Positions 21,594 to 29,959 of a stretch of DNA of 30,023 bases are shown piece after piece. A program made the translations under genes and the position numbers. This stretch comes from an uncultured Christensenellaceae bacterium. GTDB lineage: Bacteria > Bacillota > Clostridia > Christensenellales > UBA1242. How positions within the stretch are numbered: position 1 is the first letter of the stretch; each line of letters opens with the position of its first letter. Location: positions 1 through 30,023 of the forward strand of contig CAJULT010000006.1 of NCBI GenBank assembly GCA_910587225.1. Reading direction: 5' to 3'. The notes under the pieces were generated by a model. It was not told the DNA's origin. It saw only the letters and a list, made by a program, of their open reading frames with translations, and did not search any database.

Positions 21594-23450
21594 ATGGAAA
21601 AATTCGACGCGATAGTTGTGGGTGCTGGACATGCTGGCTGCGAGGCCGCACTTGCACTTGCAAGAATGGGAAACAAAACACTACTTTTAACACTGAGCTT
21701 AGATGCAGTGGCTTTTTTGGCGTGCAATCCTTCTATCGGTGGAACAGCTAAGGGACAACTCGCGACAGAAGTGGATGCGCTCGGCGGTCAAATGGGAATA
21801 ATTGCGGATAAAACCGCTCTTCAAATAAGGATGCTTAATCGCGGAAAAGGACCAGCAGTGCAAAGCCTTCGCGCGCAAACAGATAAGGTTGAATATCATA
21901 ACCTTATGAAACACACTATTGAAAACACCCCTAACCTCTTTCTTCGTCAAGGCGAGGCGATTAGCATAACCGAAAATGGCGAAGAAAAGATAGTTAAAAC
22001 AGCGGTTGGAATTGAGTACAGGGCAAGAGCGGTTGTGTTTGCGACTGGCGTTTACCTTAAAAGTAACATCATTATAGGTGACTATATAAAGGATGTTGGG
22101 CCGAACGGATTTATGAATGCTAAACAGCTATCGGACAGTCTGAAAAAGCTAGGCATAAAACTTCTCCGTTTCAAAACAGGCACTCCGGCAAGATTAAATA
22201 GCCGCAGTATTGATTTTACAAAACTAGAAGTTCAGTATGGTGAAGATAACATTCAAACTTTTTCTTTTATGACCGATGAAAAAGTGAATAATAAAGCTGT
22301 ATGTTATTTGACATATACAAACCTTGACACCCATGAGATAATAAAGAAAAACCTCGACAAAGCCCCAGTATTTTCGGGGCTTATCAAAGGCGTAGGACCA
22401 AGATACTGCCCTTCTATCGAAACGAAAATTGTTCGCTTTGCGGATAAAGAGCGTCACCAACTTTTCTTAGAGCCAGAGGCGCTGTCTACAAACGAAATGT
22501 ATTTGCAAGGCTTTTCAACCTCAATGCCAGTTGAAGTTCAAGAGGATATGATACATTCTTTAAAGGGGTTGGAACACGCGGAAATTATGCGTGATAGTTA
22601 TGCCATTGAGTATGACTGCATTGAACCAACACAACTGCTCCCTACCCTTGCCCTTAAAGGTCATAAAGGATTGTACTTTGCAGGACAGATTAACGGAACA
22701 AGCGGTTATGAAGAGGCGGCGGCACAGGGTATTATTGCCGGAATAAATGCTTCTCTGTATCTTGCAGGACGAGAAGAATTGGTGCTAAAACGAAGCGATG
22801 CATATATCGGTGTACTTATCGATGATATAGTAACAAAAGGGACAGCCGAGCCGTACCGTATGATGACGAGTCGAGCTGAATATCGATTATATCTAAGACA
22901 GGATAATGCTGATTTAAGATTAACACAAATCGGTCGCGATGTTGGGCTTGTGGATAATGCGAGATATGAAAGATTTCTTGATAAGAAAGAAAAGCTTGCA
23001 AAATGCGAGCAAATGCTCAAGACAAAGATTGTTATTGATAAGAATATAGTGGCGCTGTTTAATGAAAATAGTGAAAGCGTTCCGCGTGAAAATATGAGCG
23101 CAAAAGATATGTTAAAGCGCAGCAACATTGACATTTTTAAACTTAATGAAGTCACTCATCTTTTTGACGAATTTGATTATGAGATTTTAAATGAAATAAA
23201 TATCATGACAAAATATGAGGGCTATTTAAAACAGCAAAGTGAAGAAATTGAAAAGTTTAAAAAGTATGAAAAAATTGTAATTCCTGAGGACTTTGACTAT
23301 TTCAAATATCATGGGCTAAGACTCGAAGCTGCTGAAAAATTGAACACAATTCGTCCTCAAACGCTTGGACAAGCATCACGCGTAAGCGGCGTTTCCCCTG
23401 CTGATATTGCAGTGCTGGGCGTGCTTATCAAAAAGGAGGCTGGCAAGTGA
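21594..23450 (+). CDS. mnmG: tRNA uridine-5-carboxymethylaminomethyl modification enzyme MnmG (GidA)
   Basis: A 618-residue FAD enzyme that partners MnmE in wobble U34 modification. It has a dinucleotide-binding N-terminus (VVGAGHAGCEAAL, glycines at 10, 12 and 15), CNPSIGGTAKGQL, the RMLNRGKGPAVQSLRAQTDK segment and KTGTPARLN. Also present are PTQLLPTLALKGHKGLYFAGQINGTSGYEEAAAQG and a helical C-terminal domain ending QASRVSGVSPADIAVLGVLIKK. The length is normal. There is no ribosome site before the ATG, but AAAAGGAGG near its 3' end serves rsmG, which overlaps it by four bases. Confidence 0.98.
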   Translation: MEKFDAIVVGAGHAGCEAALALARMGNKTLLLTLSLDAVAFLACNPSIGGTAKGQLATEVDALGGQMGIIADKTALQIRMLNRGKGPAVQSLRAQTDKVEYHNLMKHTIENTPNLFLRQGEAISITENGEEKIVKTAVGIEYRARAVVFATGVYLKSNIIIGDYIKDVGPNGFMNAKQLSDSLKKLGIKLLRFKTGTPARLNSRSIDFTKLEVQYGEDNIQTFSFMTDEKVNNKAVCYLTYTNLDTHEIIKKNLDKAPVFSGLIKGVGPRYCPSIETKIVRFADKERHQLFLEPEALSTNEMYLQGFSTSMPVEVQEDMIHSLKGLEHAEIMRDSYAIEYDCIEPTQLLPTLALKGHKGLYFAGQINGTSGYEEAAAQGIIAGINASLYLAGREELVLKRSDAYIGVLIDDIVTKGTAEPYRMMTSRAEYRLYLRQDNADLRLTQIGRDVGLVDNARYERFLDKKEKLAKCEQMLKTKIVIDKNIVALFNENSESVPRENMSAKDMLKRSNIDIFKLNEVTHLFDEFDYEILNEINIMTKYEGYLKQQSEEIEKFKKYEKIVIPEDFDYFKYHGLRLEAAEKLNTIRPQTLGQASRVSGVSPADIAVLGVLIKKEAGK

Positions 23451-24151
23451 AAGATAAATTAAAAAGAATTTTTGAGGAAAAGGGTTATAAACTTTCCCAG
23501 TTACAACTCGACCAGTTTGAAAAGTATTATCACTTTTTAATAAGTGAAAATGAAAAGTATAACCTCACCGCAATAACTACCGAAGACGAAGTAATCGTAA
23601 AACACTTTCTTGATAGCGTGCTGGGTGAAAGATTTATAAGAAAAGACGCACATATTATTGATGTAGGAAGTGGTGCGGGGTTCCCGGGACTTCCACTTAA
23701 AATAGTAAGACCTGATATAAGTCTTGTGATGATAGATAGCCTGCAAAAGCGAGTAAACTTCTTAAATGCTTGCATCGGCAAGTTAGGACTTAGTCAGGTG
23801 GCGGCAGTTCACGCAAGGGCTGAAGATTATGCGGCAAAAAATAGAGAAAAGTTTGACGTGGCAACTTCAAGAGCGGTAGCCGAAACCACTACCCTAGCCG
23901 AATATCTTCTTCCATTTGTAAAAGTTGGCGGAAGTGTGGTAATGTATAAATCTAATAAGGCGGATGAAGAAGCAGCGGTTGCAGAATTTGCTATTCAAAC
24001 GTTAGGCGGAAAACTAAGAGGTATTGAAACAATAACCCTTAACGAAAATACACGTAAATTTGTAATCATAGATAAAATAAAAACTACACCCATAAAATAT
24101 CCGCGTGGGAAAAACTTACCAAAACTTAAACCATTAAAAAAACAGCCATAG
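23447..24151 (+). CDS. rsmG: 16S rRNA (guanine-N7) methyltransferase RsmG
   Basis: A 234-residue SAM-dependent methyltransferase that makes m7G527 (E. coli numbering) in 16S rRNA. Motifs seen are FLDSV, the SAM loop IDVGSGAGFPGLPLKI, LVMIDSLQKRVNFLNA, ARAEDYA and the catalytic-region ATSRAVAE. Its GTG start overlaps the mnmG stop (GTGA), with AAAAGGAGG well placed upstream. The C-terminus is basic (KYPRGKNLPKLKPLKKQP). It ends in a terminator, so parA and parB are not co-transcribed with it. Confidence 0.96.
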   Translation: MKDKLKRIFEEKGYKLSQLQLDQFEKYYHFLISENEKYNLTAITTEDEVIVKHFLDSVLGERFIRKDAHIIDVGSGAGFPGLPLKIVRPDISLVMIDSLQKRVNFLNACIGKLGLSQVAAVHARAEDYAAKNREKFDVATSRAVAETTTLAEYLLPFVKVGGSVVMYKSNKADEEAAVAEFAIQTLGGKLRGIETITLNENTRKFVIIDKIKTTPIKYPRGKNLPKLKPLKKQP

Positions 24152-24160
24152 GCTGTTTTC
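24138..24160. terminator. Terminator between rsmG and the large lipoprotein gene
   Basis: The hairpin AAACAGCC-ata-GGCTGTTT (24140-24158) has T-rich and A-rich flanks, between converging genes. It is likely bidirectional. Confidence 0.85.
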
Positions 24161-24161
24161 T

Positions 24162-26234
24162 TTATTTATTCTCAACAACAACTGCGTCGCATACGCCAAG
24201 ACAAACATAGAATTGATAGTTTGTATCCTCGTCCCCGATTGTCTTTTGCACTTCAAACACAATTTCAAGATAGTCACATACTCCCTTGAATTTCTCTTGA
24301 TTGAGTATGCCATAACTATATGTCTTATTGTTTGGCAGTGGCGCTTCTGGCTCAACAAGTTTGTAATAGTCTTTTGTAGAAGTTGTTCCCACAAGCTTAA
24401 CTGGATTCGTCCTTTCAAACGAATTGTGAATTGGATCATAAGGCGCTTCTGGTTTATCATGTAACCACCCGCTGCCAACCTCAGTGTCGAACTTGCCAAC
24501 AGTTATACCTTTTGTGCCTCCTAGCCCGTAAAAGTCTAGCCAGTGGTTTTCGCTACCAAAATTAAACTCACCATCTATAACGGTTATTGTTTTAGAAGCT
24601 AAGGTTGAGTAAATATCATTTTTGCTGTCATACTGGTTGATATAAACTTTAATATCTAGTGACTTGCCTGAGTTTTGATCCTTTCCGTCACCGTTTGCGT
24701 CATACTTAAAGTGAAGTTCAAGATTTTCTAGTTTAACATTATCATTAAACATAAGTACAGCACTTTGATATTCCATCGGTTTTATGTATGCGAATGGATC
24801 GTTTGCAGTAAGTACGAAACTATTTAACGAATAATCTCGTATCTCACTCGCCGCAAAGGCGTTGTTAATATGATTTCCCCCGCCAGTGTCAGTACCAATT
24901 TCAACATTGCCGCTGACATTTTTTACAATTGCCGCGACATTTTCTTCATAGTGGCGACCTATTGTAATGGAAGTTGGCTCTGGTCGTTCAATGGGTTTTC
25001 CTTCTGCATCTTTATAAACTGTTTTCAAAACAGTCTTACCGTCTGTGTCAAGGTAATATTCAACTGTATCATATTTAAAATAGCTTACCGAATCGCTTTG
25101 AATAGCCTTATCACCTATAACATTTTTCATAATATAATCTGTAAGTTTGTCTTGGCGTCTAGGTGTAAAACCAACATAACTTCCGATTTTCTTAAAGAGT
25201 GCTTTAATTTCAGCGAGCGCTGTATCAACCTCTTTCCCGCCAATTTTAATAGTAGGCAGTCCAGTTTCAACTTTTTGCCCGTCAACAATTTTGGTTTCAG
25301 GCGTATTAATGTCGACGCTAACAGCGGCAGGTGTTAAGTCAAGACTGATACAATAGATTGCATATTCAAGTACCTTAACAAAGGTGGAATAGTTGTCGAA
25401 ATCTTGTTGATTAGCGCCGCCGAGATATGTCGAGTTGTAAAGAGATGCTATAGACGAATAATAAAGTTCTTCTTCCCCCGGTTCTCTTTCGCCACTGTCT
25501 TTTATATAACCAAAAATGTCTTTTAAAGATTTGTCAAAAACAAAAATATGTTCTGTTTTGGAATTTTCTATTTTATCAAAATAACCATAATTTAGATAAG
25601 ATTGTAGCGGATTTGGTTTTTCTAAAGTGGATGCAGAATCTTTAAAATTCCAATTCCAACTATTTTGATAGTTTGCTACAAATTCCAATATATTATTTTG
25701 TTCGGTTTCCTTATTGAATTTAGCGTTATCAATATCTTGAGAGTCACTAGCCTCATCTAACTTATAAGTTATTTTTGTACCATACTCAGTTTGTGAAGCT
25801 ATACTATAACGAATTGAGTCGTAATAATAATTTGAATCGCCTGTTATATATTTATTAAAGTCGGTAGTATTCACAACGCCATAGGTATTGACTAGTGCTT
25901 CAATTATACGCCAAGCATATTGCCCATAATAATTTGCGTTGCTTTTCTTATCTTCGCCTTCCCCGCTTTCACCTACCGATGCATCATAATCATATTCCTG
26001 AGGTCTATATAAAACTTTTGTGCCATATAGAGGAAGAGGATTTAATTTTGCCATTTCGCGGTCAAATTCATCTTGATCAATCTCGCCGTTTTCAAGTTTT
26101 CCAAGTAAGTCTTCATGCTGACTGGAATCGCCGCCAAAGAAAAATAGTTGCAAGCAACCAGAGCCGCAAATTGCAAAACAAAAGGTAATTAAAGCGCAAA
26201 ATATGCTTGTAAGTATCTTTTTTGCCTTTTTCAT
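24162..26234 (-). CDS. Large unknown lipoprotein
   Basis: A protein of about 690 residues I cannot assign. The N-terminus is a signal peptide, KKAKKILTSIFCALITFCFAI, ending GSGC (C27), a slightly off-consensus lipobox. The mature part starts with an acidic helix (HEDLLGKLENGEIDQDEFDREMAKLNPLPLYG), is Tyr/Asn/Asp-rich and ends in a beta-rich region (NLELHFKYDANGDGKD...LDIKVYINQYD). I chose the ATG at 26234; the in-frame start at 26312 would overlap the preceding gene and run through its terminator hairpin. A TATAAT box ends six bases before the chosen ATG. It probably sits outside the cell, possibly with the lipoprotein encoded just upstream. It interrupts the usual rsmG-parA neighbourhood. 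Confidence 0.7.
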   Translation of the reverse strand: MKKAKKILTSIFCALITFCFAICGSGCLQLFFFGGDSSQHEDLLGKLENGEIDQDEFDREMAKLNPLPLYGTKVLYRPQEYDYDASVGESGEGEDKKSNANYYGQYAWRIIEALVNTYGVVNTTDFNKYITGDSNYYYDSIRYSIASQTEYGTKITYKLDEASDSQDIDNAKFNKETEQNNILEFVANYQNSWNWNFKDSASTLEKPNPLQSYLNYGYFDKIENSKTEHIFVFDKSLKDIFGYIKDSGEREPGEEELYYSSIASLYNSTYLGGANQQDFDNYSTFVKVLEYAIYCISLDLTPAAVSVDINTPETKIVDGQKVETGLPTIKIGGKEVDTALAEIKALFKKIGSYVGFTPRRQDKLTDYIMKNVIGDKAIQSDSVSYFKYDTVEYYLDTDGKTVLKTVYKDAEGKPIERPEPTSITIGRHYEENVAAIVKNVSGNVEIGTDTGGGNHINNAFAASEIRDYSLNSFVLTANDPFAYIKPMEYQSAVLMFNDNVKLENLELHFKYDANGDGKDQNSGKSLDIKVYINQYDSKNDIYSTLASKTITVIDGEFNFGSENHWLDFYGLGGTKGITVGKFDTEVGSGWLHDKPEAPYDPIHNSFERTNPVKLVGTTSTKDYYKLVEPEAPLPNNKTYSYGILNQEKFKGVCDYLEIVFEVQKTIGDEDTNYQFYVCLGVCDAVVVENK

Positions 26235-26240
26235 AACTTT

Positions 26241-26269
26241 ATTATACACCCTTTCACCTTTTTTAGCAA
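26241..26269 (-). promoter_or_regulatory. Promoter of the large lipoprotein gene, giving a leaderless transcript
   Basis: On the minus strand TTGCTA (26269-26264), a 17-base spacer and a perfect TATAAT (26246-26241), then six bases to the ATG. The transcription start should fall on or next to the A of the ATG. Confidence 0.6.
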
Positions 26270-26284
26270 GAATAAACAATAAAA

Positions 26285-26304
26285 AAAGCGGTTTGTGCCG
26301 CTTT
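26285..26304 (-). terminator. Terminator of the coiled-coil lipoprotein gene
   Basis: Minus-strand hairpin AAAGCGG-cacaaa-CCGCTTT followed by TTTTATTG, immediately after the stop codon. Confidence 0.85.
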
Positions 26305-27807
26305 TTATTCATCTTCCAAAATGTCTTTGACTTTATTAAAGGTGTTATGCTCTCCTACTTTTTCAAGCTTGTCATTTACTTTTCGATAAACTGGCACTCT
26401 AAACAGCGCTGAATAACCATTTCCTAAGTCCATTGCAACAGCTATGTAATTTTCAAGTCCGTCAAAGTTTGCGAAAGCAAGATCGCTAAATTCATAAGTA
26501 AACTCATCAGTTTTTCTATAAGTTTTATTTAGCTCTCCATTGATTAAATAGTCAGTTATAAAATCGTTTGTATTTCCGTCACTCTTTACTTTTAAAGATT
26601 TATAAATTATTCCTTTGCTTGAAATATTATACAATCTTAATGCAGTTGTCCCGCATTGTAAAACATCATCAACGCCGCCGCTGGCAGCAGTGATCATTGA
26701 TGCATCATTTTTGTCCCAATCAAATTCTAAATCTTTTGAAGCTTTTTCAAAAACTGCATTTGTTTTGTCTTGATCAACAGTTGAGACCTTTGAGATTTGA
26801 AGTTTTGTTTTTGCATCACCTAAGACAAGCGATTCTGGATGATTTATAATATCTTTATAATTTGTTTTGCCGGAAACAGGAATTTCTATTAAAAGGATAT
26901 TATTTCCATGAAATGAGTGTGTAATATCAATTAAAGCAGTAATACTCTGTTCATTAAAATCAAATGCCATGATCTTATTAATGTCTGCTTGGTATCTATT
27001 TGCGCTCCCACCCATTAACGCGGCTTTTTCGAGTTTCGGTTTTGTTATTTCAATAGTCTTCTCAATCACCTGTTTATAAAGTTCTGGTGATTTTTCTTTG
27101 AGGTCTTCTGCGGATTTTATGTCTGTCCAGAAAAGTTCTTTTTCTAGGCGATCGATTTCAGCATCCAATTTTGCAACTTCGGCTGGAAGTTCTTCCTTAG
27201 TAGCGTCAACTTTTGCAATGGATTCTATATAAACATAGTTTTCTTCTGGGAAAGCTGCCACATATTTATTTGCAACTGCCAAATACTGCGCATATTTATC
27301 ACGATAGTTTGTATAAGCTTCTTCAAATTCCTCATCCACAACTGGACCAGGTCCAGGACCAGGATCGGTTTTGCTAAGTTCATCAATTAAAACCTTAATT
27401 TGAGCGGTTGCGCTTGTAAGTTTGTTAGTTTCGCTATTTAGCGCGTCCGTTGCAGCCTTATCATCAAGTGTTTTTTCAATTACTAGATTCGCTGGCAGTT
27501 CACCCTTTTCAGGATTTTCAACTTTATCATAAGCTTGTACTGCGCTTTCATAGTTGTTCCAAGCTGAAAGATAGTTTTTGTATGCCTTTTGTTGAGCTTC
27601 ATCAACTTTTGGATTGCAAGCAACAAGTGCGGGTACAACAACGGCAACTGCAATGCCTGCGGCAACCATTGCTAGCGGTTTTGTATGCTTTTTATTCCAC
27701 CAAGCAGCTAAACGACTGATAGCTGGCGTATATTCGTTCTCGTCACCAAAGTAATCAGCTCTATTCTCCATATAATTTTTATCCATTGTATCAATTTTCT
27801 TTTTCAT
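26305..27807 (-). CDS. Unknown surface protein with internal lipobox and coiled coil
   Basis: A 500-residue protein I cannot assign. A polar N-terminal tail of about 43 residues, unusually long for a signal peptide, precedes a hydrophobic stretch (LAMVAAGIAVAVVVPA) ending in a textbook lipobox, LVAC (C64). After it come a helical, coiled-coil-like region (about 68-147), a Pro-Gly linker DPGPGPGP (148-155), a second helical region (about 157-230) and a globular C-terminal half with strands (ILLIEIPVSG; GTTALRLYNISSKGI; YIAVAMDLGNGYSALFRVPVYRKV). It could be a lipoprotein or a signal-anchored membrane protein with a cytoplasmic tail. The start has AGGGAGGGG upstream. It may act with the second lipoprotein downstream. 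Confidence 0.7.
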   Translation of the reverse strand: MKKKIDTMDKNYMENRADYFGDENEYTPAISRLAAWWNKKHTKPLAMVAAGIAVAVVVPALVACNPKVDEAQQKAYKNYLSAWNNYESAVQAYDKVENPEKGELPANLVIEKTLDDKAATDALNSETNKLTSATAQIKVLIDELSKTDPGPGPGPVVDEEFEEAYTNYRDKYAQYLAVANKYVAAFPEENYVYIESIAKVDATKEELPAEVAKLDAEIDRLEKELFWTDIKSAEDLKEKSPELYKQVIEKTIEITKPKLEKAALMGGSANRYQADINKIMAFDFNEQSITALIDITHSFHGNNILLIEIPVSGKTNYKDIINHPESLVLGDAKTKLQISKVSTVDQDKTNAVFEKASKDLEFDWDKNDASMITAASGGVDDVLQCGTTALRLYNISSKGIIYKSLKVKSDGNTNDFITDYLINGELNKTYRKTDEFTYEFSDLAFANFDGLENYIAVAMDLGNGYSALFRVPVYRKVNDKLEKVGEHNTFNKVKDILEDE

Positions 27808-27839
27808 ATAACCCCTCCCTTATGGGATTTCCTACTTTT

Positions 27840-27868
27840 ATTTTATCACAATGTAATACAATTTTCAA
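27840..27868 (-). promoter_or_regulatory. Promoter of the coiled-coil lipoprotein gene
   Basis: On the minus strand TTGAAA (27868-27863), a 17-base spacer and TAAAAT (27845-27840), 32 bases before the ATG. Confidence 0.65.
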
Positions 27869-28044
27869 GAGCTATTTTAAAAATATATTAAATTGTGTGA
27901 AATCGACAGCTTTCGACCCGTCTTTAATTATTTTAAATATATCACAAATTTGCGGCGAAACCTACTAAAAACACTAAAATAGAGTTAATTTGCTTCAAAA
28001 AAATCAAAAATGAGTGAAAATTTCTTTAATTTTCAATTTTTTTA

Positions 28045-28053
28045 TGCTAATAT
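28045..28053 (+). promoter_or_regulatory. Putative extended -10 promoter of parAB
   Basis: TGC-TAATAT (28045-28053) lies 22 bases before parA, without a convincing -35 box; the region upstream is T-rich. The rest of 27870-28040 is AT-rich and shows no gene. Confidence 0.4.
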
Positions 28054-28075
28054 ATAGGTAACGAGGACTTAAAAC

Positions 28076-28891
28076 ATGGGAAAAATTATTTCATTTGCAA
28101 ATCAAAAAGGTGGTGTAGGAAAAACCACAACCTGTATAAATCTATCAGCCTATGTGGCTGCAATGGGAAAAACAGTGCTTGTTGTAGATCTTGACCCACA
28201 GGGAAACGCTACCAGCGGTCTTGGTATTGATAAGGACAATGATATTCGCACAGTGTACGACTTAATTGCTGGTGATGCACGCGCCGAAGAGGTAATTCAA
28301 CACACTTTGATTGAAGGATTAGACATTTTGCCTTCCACAGTTGACCTTGCGGGAGCGGAACTTGAAATGGTTGAGATGCCGCAACGTGAAAAAATTATGA
28401 AAGGTATCCTTGAACCGCTTAAAGAAAGTTATGATTTCATAATGATTGACTGCCCGCCATCGCTTGGGCTTATAACAGTGAATGCTCTTACAGCGTCAAA
28501 TAGTGTTATTATTCCAATGCAGTGTGAATACTACCCTCTTATGGGTATTACCCAACTTATGAATACAATTCGTCTTATCAAGTTCCACTTAAATCCAGAG
28601 ATTGATATTGAAGGCGTTGTTATGACTATGAAGGATAAGCGTTCAAACCTTACAAATCAGGTTAGTGATGAAATTATCAAGTTCTTTGGTAAAAAGGTGT
28701 TCTTCACTTACATACCTAGAAACATACGTCTTGCAGAAGCGCCAAGTCATGGTGAGCCTATTATGATATACGAACCTACTTCAAAAGGCGCTGAGGCATA
28801 CCTTTCGCTTGCTGAAGAATTTTTAGATAGAAACAAAATTAAGTACAAGCCTCTTACAGGAGAAACCAAAATCAAAAGGAGAACAAAATGA
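28076..28891 (+). CDS. parA: Chromosome-partitioning ATPase ParA (Soj)
   Basis: A 271-residue Walker-type ATPase that works with ParB-parS in chromosome segregation and origin control. The deviant Walker A KGGVGKTT (11-18) has the signature first Lys. Also seen are VVDLDPQGNATSG, DFIMIDCPPSLGLITVNAL and the C-terminal PRNIRLAEAPSHG. There is no long N-terminal DNA-binding extension, so it is the short chromosomal type. GAGGA lies upstream of the ATG. It overlaps parB by four bases (ATGA). Confidence 0.96.
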   Translation: MGKIISFANQKGGVGKTTTCINLSAYVAAMGKTVLVVDLDPQGNATSGLGIDKDNDIRTVYDLIAGDARAEEVIQHTLIEGLDILPSTVDLAGAELEMVEMPQREKIMKGILEPLKESYDFIMIDCPPSLGLITVNALTASNSVIIPMQCEYYPLMGITQLMNTIRLIKFHLNPEIDIEGVVMTMKDKRSNLTNQVSDEIIKFFGKKVFFTYIPRNIRLAEAPSHGEPIMIYEPTSKGAEAYLSLAEEFLDRNKIKYKPLTGETKIKRRTK

Positions 28892-29835
28892 CAAACAAGA
28901 AAGGACTTGGGCGTGGATTAGACGCTCTTTTCGGCTTTTATGAGGGCGATAGTAATGATATAATAACTAATCAAACGCCTAAACAAGAGAAAAGTAAAGA
29001 TGTGGCAGAGGTTGAAATATCTAAAATTATTCCAAACCCAAATCAGCCACGTAAGAACTTTGATCCCGAAGCTTTGCAGGAACTTGCCAACTCTATTTCA
29101 ATCCATGGAGTAATCCAGCCGCTTGTTTTAAATAGACAATCAGACGGCAATTACCTTATTATTGCTGGTGAACGTCGTTGGAGAGCTTCTAAGCTTGCCG
29201 GGCTTACAAAAGTGCCTGCGGTCATTCGTGATTACAGTGAGAAGCAAATTAAGGAAATTGCTCTTATTGAAAACTTACAACGTGAAGACTTAAACCCTAT
29301 TGAAGCTGCTAGAGCGATCAAACAACTTATGGAAGAGTATAAGCTCACTCAGGAAACTGTGGCTGAACGTATAGGTAAGAGCAGATCTAATATTGCTAAT
29401 ACTTTACGTCTACTTAGCCTTTATCCAGAAGTTATTGATATGATTGAGAGCGGAAAACTTTCGGCAGGACATGCTAGAGCCTTGGTTGTTGTAGAAGATA
29501 CAACTCAACAAATTAAGCTGGCGCATCAAGCTGCAGACGGAAAAATGAGTGTGCGCGACCTAGAAAAGGCGGTACGCAATGCATTAAATCCGCAAAAAGC
29601 AAAACCTGTTGTACCTGCAAGTCAATCGCTTGAACTTAAAGAACTTATATCTGACATGCAAAGAATCTTCGCTACCAAAGTATCAGCGATAGGAAATGAT
29701 AACAAAGGACGTATCTATATAGATTACTATTCAAGGGATGATTTAGATAGATTAGCTGAGATTATGGAGCTGATAAAGAAGAAAGAAATAACATTGGGAG
29801 ATCTTAGAAACTTTAACAAAAGACATCCACAATAA
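28888..29835 (+). CDS. parB: Chromosome-partitioning protein ParB (Spo0J)
   Basis: A 315-residue CTP-dependent DNA clamp. The N-terminus KGLGRGLDALFG is the ParA-interacting stretch. The CTP-binding/ParB domain has VEISKIIPNPNQPRKNFDPEAL, GVIQPL and the GERRWRASKLAG arginine patch. The helix-turn-helix region is LTQETVAERIGKSRSNIANTLRLL. The C-terminus forms the dimer domain. Its binding sites, two perfect parS sequences, lie about 50 and 105 bases after its stop codon. Confidence 0.97.
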   Translation: MTNKKGLGRGLDALFGFYEGDSNDIITNQTPKQEKSKDVAEVEISKIIPNPNQPRKNFDPEALQELANSISIHGVIQPLVLNRQSDGNYLIIAGERRWRASKLAGLTKVPAVIRDYSEKQIKEIALIENLQREDLNPIEAARAIKQLMEEYKLTQETVAERIGKSRSNIANTLRLLSLYPEVIDMIESGKLSAGHARALVVVEDTTQQIKLAHQAADGKMSVRDLEKAVRNALNPQKAKPVVPASQSLELKELISDMQRIFATKVSAIGNDNKGRIYIDYYSRDDLDRLAEIMELIKKKEITLGDLRNFNKRHPQ

Positions 29836-29843
29836 GAAAAAAC

Positions 29844-29868
29844 ACACGGCGCTGCCGTGTTTTTTATT
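29844..29868 (+). terminator. Terminator after parB
   Basis: The hairpin ACACGGC-gct-GCCGTGT is followed by TTTTTATTT. Confidence 0.85.
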
Positions 29869-29883
29869 TAAAACTGTCCAAAA

Positions 29884-29899
29884 TGTTTCACGTGAAACA
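29884..29899. other. parS site 1
   Basis: A perfect copy of the conserved ParB-binding palindrome TGTTTCACGTGAAACA. The symmetry extends to 24 bases here (29880-29903, flanked by AAAA and TTTT). Confidence 0.97.
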
Positions 29900-29938
29900 T
29901 TTTTTTATTGGTTTAGATTGATTAAGAGGGGTTGTCAT

Positions 29939-29954
29939 TGTTTCACGTGAAACA
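29939..29954. other. parS site 2
   Basis: A second perfect TGTTTCACGTGAAACA, 55 bases from the first. With six matching flanking bases each, the two sites form inverted arms of 22 bases (29878-29899 and 29939-29960) around a 39-base spacer. Confidence 0.97.
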
Positions 29955-29959
29955 TTTTG

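Noticed and set aside
26235..26312. N-terminal extension of the large lipoprotein starting at 26312.
   Set aside because: It would overlap the previous gene, run through its terminator hairpin and the TATAAT promoter, and hide the signal peptide; the ATG at 26234 fits better.
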